A DNA stretch of 26,909 bases, taken from positions 1 to 26,909 of the forward strand of contig NZ_JBHSEF010000019.1 in NCBI RefSeq assembly GCF_042649045.1, read 5' to 3'. Position numbers and translations under genes: made by a program. The notes under the pieces are model-generated. The model saw nothing but the letters and a program-made list of their open reading frames with translations. It searched no databases and was not told the DNA's origin. Position 1 is the stretch's first letter. Each line of letters opens with the position of its first letter. This stretch comes from Chryseomicrobium palamuruense. Its GTDB lineage: Bacteria > Bacillota > Bacilli > Bacillales_A > Planococcaceae. Below are positions 7,240 to 16,043 of the stretch, piece after piece.

Positions 7240-7660
7240 AAAATATATCTATATGTTTCTTTATCAGTTGGCAATCTCCTATTTGAGATATGCTAAGCGT
7301 TTGGATTCAAAGGGCCAAATTTACTCTACACCCCTCACTCCATCATTGGATGGGACATAGTTTCCCTATGTTCAAACTTTAGACCAGTACTAGTACTTTC
7401 GGAAGTTCATCAGTTCCTACCCCTGGGAACTATTCTAACCTTGTCTAGTTTATTAACCGTGCGGCATATTCGTTGGTATACCTTTTAGCCAATATTTTTA
7501 GCTGGTGTAGTTCCAAATTTTTTTCTGCACACTATTTAGCTTGGGTCTGACTGACCACTTGCCCTAAAAAGAGCAATCGGCTGTTCAAATTCCTTCCTTA
7601 TCACAGTGTTTTGGACATTAAAAGACATCCTCTAGTAAATATTCCTTGAGGAGGTTATCG
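7240..7660 (-). other. Gene-free stretch, probably decayed coding remnant
   Basis: No intact gene is present. On the minus strand one frame (about 7,590 down to 7,330) reads as protein-like text broken by several stops, including KVRIVPRGRN, then TSESTSTGLKFEHRETMSHP. This suggests the decayed C-terminus of a mobile-element protein, but I cannot name the family. The same stretch can form small hairpins (AGTTCC/GGAACT near 7,412-7,431; CATAG/CTATG and CCATC/GATGG near 7,340-7,370). I see no recognisable transposon left end here. Confidence 0.3.
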
Positions 7661-7663
7661 TAT

Positions 7664-7693
7664 AAAAAAGAACCGGCCGGGTTTTGTCCGGTT
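7664..7693 (-). terminator. Terminator downstream of tnsE
   Basis: AACCGG and CCGGTT pair around an 11-nt loop, with C then TTTTTT on the minus strand. It lies 145 bp past the tnsE stop and probably ends the tns transcript. Confidence 0.7.
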
Positions 7694-7837
7694 TTACTTA
7701 TTACATTTTTCTTAGATATACAACTCGAATTTAAAATGACTATAAATATTTGTAACATTAGCAAGGTTTATATAACTTTTTCTTTGATTAACTAGCCCGA
7801 TTGCGGAAGAACACTAATGTTTTAAAAGTGTGTTCTT

Positions 7838-9370
7838 TTAAATTAACTTATTTAACAATATATTACTCCTATGACGAATACCTTTAGAACTATGCTTCGC
7901 CTTCATCACAATAACACCTCGATTTTCAATGATTTTCAATGTTTGACTCGTCCATGCGCCATTGCTATTAACAAGATTTACAAGTAAACAATGATAAATA
8001 GCATTCCAGTTATGAGTATTAGGCGATGATAAAATCAACATCGACAACGAACGATTCTCACGCTCTACTTCTATAATATTAAATTGCTTTCCATTTGTCA
8101 TATGTACTTTAGCAATCACATATCGTCTTTTCGTAACACCATCACTTAACTTTGTAAATTTACGTTCTCCCAAGCCTTCCGGTAGCACATCGGTAAATGC
8201 TCTAATTTCCACTACATTTGGATGCTGTTCCATTACTTTCAACACATTAATAAAATCATTTAGCTCACCTTGAGCCTGGATTTCGTGCAACATTTGATGC
8301 TCTAGCCCTCTTGCTAGATGTTGACCTCCACTATCTGCTGTAGATCGCATTGAATCATTATTACCATAGTATTTCTTAGTATTTTCATCTTCTTTCGTTC
8401 GCTGCTTTGAGGAACTACTTTTAATTCGTTTGATTTTAGGTACCAATGTATATTCATGTTTCAACTGATTCATTTGTACAAGATCAAAGTCTTCCGTGGA
8501 GCCATCGACTTGTTCATCTAATGTAAGGCCCTCTTCATCGTCCATTTTATTTACGGCGCGATAAGTATATTTCTTCGCCTCATTCGATTTCACTTGATCT
8601 TGTATTTCTGGATGTGAAATTGAGATATGTTTGTATGGAATATATTTATTTTTCACATTTACGATTTGTAGAACTGTCCACGAATTATTATTCTCTTTTA
8701 CACGAACCGTTATGGTAATCGATTGTGTAAGGCCCCATTCAAATATCAAAGCCTTTTCCTGCAACCAAGTAAAGGCTATATTTTCATAGACTTGCCGTAA
8801 ATCACGATTCGTTAGTAACCAAACCAATTGATAAATAAAACCTGTTTTGGTGTATTTCAGTTCATAAGATGATGAAAAGCTAAGATGAATTTTATTAGGT
8901 TCGTATGTTTCAGTGAAGAATTGAGGAAATGAATTCGATTCAAACAAGCGATATAAAAGAAAGCCGTTCGGAGCTAAAATGCTACGCAACACTTCAATGA
9001 CTGGTAAAATGACATTCTTGCCATCAAAAGAGAACACGAAACTACGGGAAGTTGCAGAATCACTGCTTCCTTGAATAGACCAAGGGCGTTTGTGATATTT
9101 AACACTATTAGGATAAATAGTCATATCGATTTCTTGTACACCTTTAGGAACTTGACTAGCCGTAATGATGCCATCAGTATAATAATGTTGGATTGCTAGG
9201 CATGGTAATGTACCCCAATCCATTAAAATACCTTCTGTACGACCTTGTGAGCGAAAATAAGCTTTAATCATCATTTTATGATCACATCGGAATGGCTCAC
9301 CAATCCATATCAGTTGTGCTTTTTCACCTTTTGCAAAAGGCCAAGCAATTTTAACCTGTTGTTTGCTCAT
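7838..9370 (-). CDS. tnsE: Tn7-like transposition protein TnsE
   Basis: TnsE directs Tn7 into replicating DNA, with a preference for conjugating plasmids, by binding 3'-recessed ends and the sliding clamp. At 510 residues it is close to the 538 of Tn7 TnsE. The N-terminal part (VKIAWPFAKGEKAQLIWIGE) and the C-terminal domain (GGQHLARGLEHQM at about 347, then PNVVEIRAFTDVLPEGLGERKF) agree with the family, as does a Lys/Ser-rich linker at about residues 308-330. The start overlaps tnsD by 20 bp, with AGGAAGTG inside tnsD as binding site. Presence of TnsE means this element should keep both the glmS pathway and the plasmid pathway. Identification rests on position plus C-terminal pattern. Confidence 0.85.
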   Translation of the reverse strand: MSKQQVKIAWPFAKGEKAQLIWIGEPFRCDHKMMIKAYFRSQGRTEGILMDWGTLPCLAIQHYYTDGIITASQVPKGVQEIDMTIYPNSVKYHKRPWSIQGSSDSATSRSFVFSFDGKNVILPVIEVLRSILAPNGFLLYRLFESNSFPQFFTETYEPNKIHLSFSSSYELKYTKTGFIYQLVWLLTNRDLRQVYENIAFTWLQEKALIFEWGLTQSITITVRVKENNNSWTVLQIVNVKNKYIPYKHISISHPEIQDQVKSNEAKKYTYRAVNKMDDEEGLTLDEQVDGSTEDFDLVQMNQLKHEYTLVPKIKRIKSSSSKQRTKEDENTKKYYGNNDSMRSTADSGGQHLARGLEHQMLHEIQAQGELNDFINVLKVMEQHPNVVEIRAFTDVLPEGLGERKFTKLSDGVTKRRYVIAKVHMTNGKQFNIIEVERENRSLSMLILSSPNTHNWNAIYHCLLVNLVNSNGAWTSQTLKIIENRGVIVMKAKHSSKGIRHRSNILLNKLI

Positions 9371-11219
9371 AACTTTTCACTTCCTGTTTTGTTCGTAAAT
9401 ATTCTTCCAAATACGGTTTTATTTCATGAAAATGATGTGACTTAACAGCACCAATACGCTGTACCTTCCATAAAACAACTGGTTCTTGCCCCTGTAACAT
9501 TCGATCAATAATTTTACAAAAACGTCTGATATGGAATTGCTGAGTAGATTCTGTAATTTCAGATAGGAGCTTTTTAGTCTGGGGTAGCTTATCAAGGTGT
9601 TTCTCCAAGTTAGATAATATTCCAAGTCGTTTTCCAACAATCGAGATTGTAATCCGAATAGGTTTATCTAGTACGATTAGTTCTTTATAAAGTTTTTTTA
9701 CTTCAGAGCAGTATTCCCGATCACGTGAGGCCCAATCGACAATTGCTTGATTATTCTTCTTCTCATGAATTTTAGGCAACTGTTCAAACAGCCACTCTTT
9801 ATCGTGACGATACAAGTAGATATATTCTTTTGGGAAACACTGACGAATTTGAGTTCTTAAATAACTTGGGTATTGCTGCATTCCTTTTAATAATTGTTTT
9901 CGATTAGTCAGCAACATCGAAGGGATATCGTTTTCTGATAATCCTTCTATTTTTATCTCTGAAGAAAGATATTTTTTAACCGTTTTCGAATTTACACCAA
10001 GCATTTTAGCTAATGTTCTTGTACTGGACGTTCCTTTGGCTTCCAATTCATGTAATTTAGCCTTCCAGACGTCTCCAAATGCTTTTACACGTCCAATACG
10101 ATATTTATCTTTAGATAATCTATCAGGGCCTTTTCTAGCGTAAATAAAGCCACAAGAGCATTCAAACGTACCAATGGGTGCTTTTGATTTAAAATCCCTC
10201 GTAACATTTACTTCAGGAATTACAAATGCCTTATAATGATTAGCTGCTTTATTTAAACAAGGCCATGGACCACTACCGAAAGGACCTATATCAGCTTCAC
10301 CTTGTAAAAAGGAATCTACATCTTGTTCTAAGAAATAAAGCATAAGCAAATGACGGAAAGGATGCGCATGACGTTTTAGATTGCGTGTAATGACCTTCGG
10401 CCAATTGTACTCATTATCAACATCGATTGCTGATTCATACTTAACTAAAAATCCTTTTGGAAACTTTGATTGAAATGCTTTGTATAGCTCCTTTTGCCGA
10501 ATTCGATTAGAGGTTGTTATTAAATTACGCTCTCGTAAAAGAGCCCGATATTTAAGATTAATAGATCCCCTTGAAAATTGATGTATTGGAACTTGTAGCA
10601 GTTGATAAGCCATCTTTGCTAAAGCAATTTGAATGGCTACAAACTCTTTTGGTTCAACTTCTTGAATCTTTGATAAGTTCATTAGCTTTTTATCGAATCG
10701 AATAAACTCTATTCGACTCTGCTTTGAAAAATCGACAGGATACTTCTTTAATTTCAATTCATGATGCGCACAGAAATCAATCCCTTGTAGTTGATGCTCA
10801 CGATGAATATAGGGTTCTCCATGTTGCTCAATATCACTAGCTGCACATTCCGGACAATAATAGAGTCCGTCCTTTTTACAAATACCTCCTGCGACCATTC
10901 CAAGTCTTGTATAAAGTCCTTTTCCATCACCTTGAACATCCTGCATAATTTGTCGTTGCTTCTCCTGTGATAGAAAAGGAGCATAGAAAGGATAAATTGT
11001 ATGCTTGGCTAATAAACTTTCTAACGAATAATGCGTGCCCATCTGTTTAGCGAGAGAATTAAAATGGCTACCAATCTCAACACTCGGAATCACTGAACGA
11101 CTTTGAAATACTTCTTCTAACGTATCTTTGCAATCAATATTCCCACTGTAAAAGTGATAACGTGCGACCGCCGAATATATCAATTCATCTGGATATGGAT
11201 CAGTAAAGAATGGCAGCAT
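9351..11219 (-). CDS. tnsD: Target selector TnsD (TniQ family)
   Basis: TnsD binds the 3' end of glmS and recruits TnsC to place the element downstream. The protein has 622 residues, longer than the 508 of Tn7 TnsD. The TniQ N-terminal region is clear: PYPDELIYSAVARYHFYSGN (about 8-27), then a zinc finger with C122, C125, C150 and H153. A second CxC pair lies in FECSCGFIYARKG, followed by helix-turn-helix-like text (STRTLAKMLGVNSKTVKKYL), suggesting extra DNA-binding repeats in the C-terminal half. The start is an ATG behind AGGAGGAAACC, 11 bp after tnsC. There is only one TniQ-type protein here. The element's position beside glmS agrees with the standard TnsD pathway. Confidence 0.9.
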   Translation of the reverse strand: MLPFFTDPYPDELIYSAVARYHFYSGNIDCKDTLEEVFQSRSVIPSVEIGSHFNSLAKQMGTHYSLESLLAKHTIYPFYAPFLSQEKQRQIMQDVQGDGKGLYTRLGMVAGGICKKDGLYYCPECAASDIEQHGEPYIHREHQLQGIDFCAHHELKLKKYPVDFSKQSRIEFIRFDKKLMNLSKIQEVEPKEFVAIQIALAKMAYQLLQVPIHQFSRGSINLKYRALLRERNLITTSNRIRQKELYKAFQSKFPKGFLVKYESAIDVDNEYNWPKVITRNLKRHAHPFRHLLMLYFLEQDVDSFLQGEADIGPFGSGPWPCLNKAANHYKAFVIPEVNVTRDFKSKAPIGTFECSCGFIYARKGPDRLSKDKYRIGRVKAFGDVWKAKLHELEAKGTSSTRTLAKMLGVNSKTVKKYLSSEIKIEGLSENDIPSMLLTNRKQLLKGMQQYPSYLRTQIRQCFPKEYIYLYRHDKEWLFEQLPKIHEKKNNQAIVDWASRDREYCSEVKKLYKELIVLDKPIRITISIVGKRLGILSNLEKHLDKLPQTKKLLSEITESTQQFHIRRFCKIIDRMLQGQEPVVLWKVQRIGAVKSHHFHEIKPYLEEYLRTKQEVKSYEQTTG

Positions 11220-11230
11220 CTGGTTTCCTC

Positions 11231-12925
11231 CTAGTAGAATTCCTCCAAAGGATTTTTAATGTATCCATTTGCTTTTAATAATTCATAGGGGTGTTGCTTT
11301 TTGTCTAATGCTTGCTTTCTTAGCTTTAGCATTGGTAGAATCTCTGCATTTTTTGCTTTTGCCTTTGCTTTTTGATCTTTCTTTTGTTGATTTAATGCAA
11401 TCGCCTGCTGAATCACGTCTGATTTAAGTTGATGAAATTTAGTATCAAGTGGATTTTCCTCAACTATTTTTTGTGAGAGCTTTTTAATATCGTTTTCCTT
11501 CAAACTATCAAAAATACCAAGAGCTGCCACTTCAACACTTAAGTTCCCAATCATGTCTTGACGTTTATACTCGATTGTATTTTGGCGCTCTTTAAATGCT
11601 TCTTGAATACGTCCTGTCATTTCAGTATTTCGCTTGTGATTCAGCATGACTTCATCCAAGTTAATCATAATATCTTCATATTTCATCATATCGGCAAAAT
11701 TGTTCGTCCGAATAGCTGTCATCATTGGTTGAATCGTTTGCATATCTTCCCTAGCAGTCTTTTTTAATACTTGTGGTGTAATGATTTCTGCCGGGTTGTC
11801 CTCATCAAATAATACTCGTTCTTGCGCTAGAATAAATAGGTTCACGGCAACAGCAGTAATCCCTTGGCATTCATTATAAAATGCCTTCTTTGTCTCCTCT
11901 GTAAGCTCAGAATGGGTTTTTAAACACTGTAATTCCCAAAGTGTCTCTAGGAAAAACTCCCACTCTTCACTATTTTCGTCCATACGATCCCAAATAATAG
12001 CTCCATCACTTGCTGCCCGTCTTGCCTGTCTAAAGTTTCCTTTGAATAATTTTTGTGCTTTAGAAGTGCCGATTAAAACCGTAGGAATGCCAACTGTATT
12101 AGACAGTGTTACAAAAAAATTCAACATTTCTTCCTGTTCATTTTTGGAATATAGTAAGTGCTGGATTTCATCAATTACTAGAATACCGATGCCGTACATA
12201 CTTGCTAACGATGTCATGTGCAATAACATTGTCGATGTCACACGGTTCAAATAGCCGTACTTTTCTAAATATCGAGTGCCTAGTAAATCATCAATTGCTT
12301 TGAAAAAGCTTTTGCAAAGTGTAGATAAACTTCCATCATACGGGCAGTCAATTTTAAGCCAAACAATTTGAGTTCGATTAAACGGTTGTCCTTTGTATTC
12401 TTCATGCTTGATCACTTGTGGATACATAAGCAAAAGACGTTCAATTGCTGTTGTTTTACCAATTCCAGAAATACCGATAATGGATAAGCTATCGGCAGTT
12501 GAACGAATATAATTTAGTCGTTCATCTATATATTTGTGAGCTGTTTCCTCTTCTTCACGCAATTCATGCAACACCCGAACACGCTCTAGAAATGTTCTAT
12601 CTAATGGATTTCGCGCCAAGTAACCCCTCCGAATCAATGTAGACAATCGACGTTCTACCTCGAAATGAATCGGTAACGGCTGGATAAAATTCCTTACACG
12701 TTTTAAGACGTGATAACGAATATTCGTTTCACTTAACTTATCTTGCTCACTAATTCGTGGAGTCACCATAAATCGCTCTAGCACATTATCCTCATTAAAT
12801 ATAGGTGGAAGAGCTTCGATGAAAGGATTATTGGTATATTCATTTAAAAGCTGCTCCTTATAGACCGCTTTCTCAAAATCCCCTTTTAAGACAACCATGT
12901 CATTTGTCTTTCCCAAATTCCTCAT
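11231..12925 (-). CDS. tnsC: AAA+ transposition regulator TnsC
   Basis: TnsC is the ATPase that links target selectors to the TnsAB transposase and gives target immunity. In this 564-residue protein Walker A is GISGIGKTT at residues 151-159. Walker B is ILVIDEIQ at about 248-255 (D252, E253), followed by sensor 1 in PTVLIGTSKA. A Lys-rich C-terminal tail (QQKKDQKAKAKAKNAE) probably interacts with partners or DNA. The start at 12,925 overlaps tnsB by 26 bp; the ATG at 12,898 is an alternative that would nearly abolish the overlap. I keep the longer start because neither has a decisive binding site. Translational coupling with tnsB is likely. Confidence 0.92.
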   Translation of the reverse strand: MRNLGKTNDMVVLKGDFEKAVYKEQLLNEYTNNPFIEALPPIFNEDNVLERFMVTPRISEQDKLSETNIRYHVLKRVRNFIQPLPIHFEVERRLSTLIRRGYLARNPLDRTFLERVRVLHELREEEETAHKYIDERLNYIRSTADSLSIIGISGIGKTTAIERLLLMYPQVIKHEEYKGQPFNRTQIVWLKIDCPYDGSLSTLCKSFFKAIDDLLGTRYLEKYGYLNRVTSTMLLHMTSLASMYGIGILVIDEIQHLLYSKNEQEEMLNFFVTLSNTVGIPTVLIGTSKAQKLFKGNFRQARRAASDGAIIWDRMDENSEEWEFFLETLWELQCLKTHSELTEETKKAFYNECQGITAVAVNLFILAQERVLFDEDNPAEIITPQVLKKTAREDMQTIQPMMTAIRTNNFADMMKYEDIMINLDEVMLNHKRNTEMTGRIQEAFKERQNTIEYKRQDMIGNLSVEVAALGIFDSLKENDIKKLSQKIVEENPLDTKFHQLKSDVIQQAIALNQQKKDQKAKAKAKNAEILPMLKLRKQALDKKQHPYELLKANGYIKNPLEEFY

Positions 12926-15056
12926 CTCGCTTCTTCTTTAGTTTTTCCATAAGACGTGAGCCTGATTTCTTAGGTGGTGTTTCATCAATCTTCTCTTTTG
13001 TAACAAAGTCGATTACGTCAGCTGCTTCACTAACCTTATTAGGTGATAAATCAAACTTTTCAGCTTCACGATTCAACTGTTTTTCAACATCCTTGTTTTC
13101 ACGAATAACTGCTATTTTAGCTTTCTTACTAGTTGGCTGATTGAAAGATTCTTTTTTGTTCTTAACGGCTTTTTTTATAATCTCTTCCAATGCTGCATCA
13201 GTATTTACCGTAAGCTGAATTTGATTTGTTCGTTCCATTTCTTCTAGTTCATTCCGAAGTTGTTGCTGAAAGACAACTTCTTCCAAGAGGTCACCTTTAT
13301 ATTGCTGACTAGGCTCTAATAAAATACACGTCTCAAAATCTGTTCCGTTATCGTGGGGAATATAGATTTTTTCAATATGACGTGGATCATAAACGATTTC
13401 TAGACTTCTATTTTTCAACTTTAAATACCATTGCTCTTCAATAGCTTGACGAGAACCATAAAGAAGATTTTTAAACTTAATTCCAGCTCTTGAAATTGTC
13501 GCTTTCCCACGTGGAAGCACGTTCAGACGAAGAATATTTCGATCAACTGTTCTTAACCTTCCTTTGCGATTTTGAATACCCCAATTCCATAAGTTAATCG
13601 GCGTTGGCACTAGTCCATCAGCTACCATTTCTTTTTCAACAGGATATTTATCAATGACCTTTTGGTTATGATGAAGCGCCATTGTAATAATTAGAGATGT
13701 AAATTCCTTTAAATTTAGCGTAGCATTTAAGCGATAATCCTGATCTCCACGTTCTCGATATTCCTTTTGAATTGCTCCGGGAGCTTTTTGCTTTACCTTC
13801 CCATTAAACGTACGGAATTTCCTTTCAACAATCCCTTTCAAATCACCCCTATAAGCCGTAGTATTCTCGATTTTAATGTTAAGATTGTTAATTAAATTCT
13901 CTACCGAATAGCCTTCAAACTCACCTCGATCAGCGATAATAATTTCAGGCAAATGATGTGTTGGCCATTGCTCAGGTGCAATATCAATTCCGTACTGATT
14001 ACAGAACTTTACTTTGTCAGCAACCATATTATCTAAAGCCATCATTGCACCGATCCATGACGGCCCTTCTAGCCCAACATAAAGACCCGTAATAATACGT
14101 GAATACACATCAAGTACCGCATAAATAACTGGTCTCCCAATTACTTTATTTACATCAAGCGAACTGACTAAATAAATATCTGCGATAGTTGCGTCAATTT
14201 GAAATCTAGTACCGGGACCATTTGTTTCTGATTTAGAATCACTTAAAATCGGACGATGCTTCAGCTCATATTCTTTCGTGCTTTTACGGAATTGAATGTC
14301 TTTCTTTGGATCTTCGAATTTCTTAAACCAATAATAAAACTGATGATAGGACGGTATTCGATTTGCTTCCCACACTCGATATTTCATTTCACCTTTTTCT
14401 TTATAACGGTCTGAATAGAAATCGCGCAGAATAAAATGATAGACATCTTTTAATGAATAGTTATTTGTCTTACGGTAATATTTGTTAATAGCATGCTCGA
14501 ACTGTAACTTTATTTCATCTGTTATATTGATACCAGTTTGATAATCTCCACTAGTATTTACTCTTCGTGGACGACCTACTTTAGCATTTGCTAAAGCTTT
14601 GGATCTCCCTTTACCACCTGAGTTTGCATAATCCGGTAGCACAGCATTTTTAGTCATACCACGCTGCCAATATCGACTGAGGAGCTTTTTTACCTTAGTA
14701 GGTGTCACATTTAACTCTCCTGCAATTTCCTTTATCTTTGTTTCTCTACCATTTCTTTGAAGCAATACATCCATATGTTCCAAACAGTATTTTTGAATAG
14801 TATCCCAATCATCTTCGCGCTTTTGAATTTGCACATCTGTTAAGTCACTATCAGCTACAACTCTTGCGAACGGATCTGCAATCACTAATAACTCTTTTTG
14901 TTCGATTTCTGTAGACAATGTGGCATAAAGCTCTTTTTTTGGCATAGATGTGTGTGCATCAATATCTACAATAAAAACATACGATTCTTCTATTTCAACA
15001 ACCCGAATCCGTATTGAATCCTTCACATATTGAAACACCTGATTAATATAAATCAT
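12900..15056 (-). CDS. tnsB: DDE transposase TnsB
   Basis: TnsB binds the element ends and cuts and joins the 3' strands. At 718 residues it matches the size of Tn7 TnsB (702). The rve-type catalytic core has D288 (RFQIDATIADIYLV), D376 (EIIIADRGEFEG) and E411 (LKGIVERKFRTF). An N-terminal helix-turn-helix region (IKEIAGELNVTPTKVKKLLSRYW, about 108-130) should bind the 20-bp end repeats. The charged C-terminal tail (GSRLMEKLKKKRDEEFGKDK) is where TnsC contacts are expected from the family. The ATG overlaps the tnsA stop as ATGA, behind AGAAGGAGA, so the two subunits are translationally coupled. Confidence 0.95.
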   Translation of the reverse strand: MIYINQVFQYVKDSIRIRVVEIEESYVFIVDIDAHTSMPKKELYATLSTEIEQKELLVIADPFARVVADSDLTDVQIQKREDDWDTIQKYCLEHMDVLLQRNGRETKIKEIAGELNVTPTKVKKLLSRYWQRGMTKNAVLPDYANSGGKGRSKALANAKVGRPRRVNTSGDYQTGINITDEIKLQFEHAINKYYRKTNNYSLKDVYHFILRDFYSDRYKEKGEMKYRVWEANRIPSYHQFYYWFKKFEDPKKDIQFRKSTKEYELKHRPILSDSKSETNGPGTRFQIDATIADIYLVSSLDVNKVIGRPVIYAVLDVYSRIITGLYVGLEGPSWIGAMMALDNMVADKVKFCNQYGIDIAPEQWPTHHLPEIIIADRGEFEGYSVENLINNLNIKIENTTAYRGDLKGIVERKFRTFNGKVKQKAPGAIQKEYRERGDQDYRLNATLNLKEFTSLIITMALHHNQKVIDKYPVEKEMVADGLVPTPINLWNWGIQNRKGRLRTVDRNILRLNVLPRGKATISRAGIKFKNLLYGSRQAIEEQWYLKLKNRSLEIVYDPRHIEKIYIPHDNGTDFETCILLEPSQQYKGDLLEEVVFQQQLRNELEEMERTNQIQLTVNTDAALEEIIKKAVKNKKESFNQPTSKKAKIAVIRENKDVEKQLNREAEKFDLSPNKVSEAADVIDFVTKEKIDETPPKKSGSRLMEKLKKKRDEEFGKDK

Positions 15057-15892
15057 CCGTATTTCTCCTTCTTCAGCGTGCTTTCATCAATGGATTTAAT
15101 ATCAATCTGTTGCTCTAAATTTAGTGGCTCAAGCATATCTATAACGATGTTTTTTTGAGCAAGTAAATGATAAAACAGTGTTACACCACTACCAAAAGGT
15201 AAATGGGTATCGGTATCAAATTCATTCGTAATTATACGGATACTATTTTTGTTATTTAGTAACCTTTGCATTAAAGATAAGGATAAATCTTCAATATGTT
15301 GTGAACTCATTTCCTGAAATACATCATAATCTCGAATATCAAAATGATCATGAATGTAGCTAATGTTTCGTGCCATTGTTTTGGGGATTTCCTCCTCTGT
15401 AACAACCACCCAATCAATTTCCTTCCGTTGCCAATACTCTCGTTCAATCTCAAACTTTTCGAGTACTCGTTCCTTCAGTAAATCGTCCTTCATTTTGATT
15501 GTACGTGCTACTTCAAACACACCTTGTCCCATATCAACTGTTAATAAAAAATCCGTTGTCATCACAATCGGATCACCAGTTTTAGGATCAGTAGGATGTT
15601 TAATACCTAACTCATCTGCAATAACAATGGTTTCTTCTAATGGCAATAAAGGAAATTGTTCTCGAATATCAACAATATGATTTGAATATTCAGTTAAATA
15701 GAAGTAATTTTTTTCTAAATCCGATAGAAATTCATGCTGTCTGTTTGTTTTTATTCCTTTTAAACGAGTGGAACGACCCTTTGAAGATACATCTTGAATC
15801 TTCAACCAAGGTTTATAATCTACTCCTATACCGGTGCCTCGACCTTGTTTAATCCAATGTTCAATTTCAGATGTTCTTTTTCTTTTCGACAT
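15053..15892 (-). CDS. tnsA: Tn7-like endonuclease subunit TnsA
   Basis: TnsA cuts the 5' strands at the element ends, so that with TnsB the element moves by cut-and-paste. The 279-residue protein aligns with the restriction-enzyme-like catalytic domain: E60 (SDLEKNYFYLTEYS), VDIREQFPLLP at 74-84, D114 (MTTDFLL) and lysines K133/K135 (ARTIKMKDDL). The C-terminal winged-helix part follows from FEIEREYWQRKEIDWVVVTE. The catalytic Gln usually two residues before the lysine appears to be Thr131 here. The ATG at 15,892 has AAAGGGG seven bases upstream, and that binding site is the inner arm of the operator dyad. Confidence 0.93.
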   Translation of the reverse strand: MSKRKRTSEIEHWIKQGRGTGIGVDYKPWLKIQDVSSKGRSTRLKGIKTNRQHEFLSDLEKNYFYLTEYSNHIVDIREQFPLLPLEETIVIADELGIKHPTDPKTGDPIVMTTDFLLTVDMGQGVFEVARTIKMKDDLLKERVLEKFEIEREYWQRKEIDWVVVTEEEIPKTMARNISYIHDHFDIRDYDVFQEMSSQHIEDLSLSLMQRLLNNKNSIRIITNEFDTDTHLPFGSGVTLFYHLLAQKNIVIDMLEPLNLEQQIDIKSIDESTLKKEKYG

Positions 15893-15900
15893 AAAAACAC

Positions 15901-15940
15901 CCCTTTAGATAATCATATCCAAAGGGATAAAACGGTGCAA
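15901..15940 (-). promoter_or_regulatory. tnsA promoter overlapped by dyad operator and TnsB site
   Basis: On the minus strand TTGCAC (15,935-15,940) and TATGAT (15,912-15,917) are spaced by 17 bp. The -35 lies inside the innermost 20-bp end repeat. The -10 lies inside the dyad CCCTTT...AAAGGG (15,901-15,926; 11-bp arms with one mismatch). TnsB bound at the end, or a repressor on the dyad, would block transcription of all tns genes. Confidence 0.65.
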
Positions 15941-16018
15941 CTTTTTTATAAACGGTATAACTTTATTTTAAACGGTACCTCTTTTTTACAAACGGTACAA
16001 CTTTATTTCAAATCTACA
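15930..16018. repeat. Right-end TnsB binding sites, four tandem 20-bp repeats
   Basis: Four units start at 15,930, 15,950, 15,970 and 15,990, with exact 20-bp period and consensus AAACGGTRYAACTTTWTTTH (the third unit has CTC for AAC). A terminal AAATCTACA follows. The Tn7 right end also carries four overlapping TnsB sites, so number and layout agree with the family. Confidence 0.85.
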
Positions 16019-16043
16019 ACATCTCTACCTACATATATTTCGT
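16019..16043. other. attTn7 spacer between glmS stop and element
   Basis: The 25 bp between the glmS stop and the transposon terminus match the distance known for TnsD-directed insertion. The first five bases, ACATC (or TCTCT if the end is at 16,021), should be the target duplication. I did not find the partner copy. Confidence 0.55.

Larger units (their letters stand above)
7838..16018 (-). mobile_element. Tn7-like transposon, right end next to glmS
   Basis: The complete tnsABCDE set is oriented with tnsA nearest glmS, as in Tn7. The right terminus is set at TCTACA (ends 16,018), 25 bp from the glmS stop codon; an alternative ACA ends at 16,021. The start coordinate given here is only the tnsE stop: no left end (TGT plus inverted 20-bp sites) or target duplication was found in the window. 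The cargo limit is therefore open and may include the bicarbonate cassette. Confidence 0.85.

Noticed and set aside
7141..7240. Possible left end of the transposon starting at TGTAGTTATA
   Set aside because: No inverted 20-bp sites follow, and the TGTAG word is part of the leader P1 stem.
15930..16009. Possible CRISPR array
   Set aside because: The 20-bp units abut with no spacers and sit at a transposon end; they are end-binding sites.
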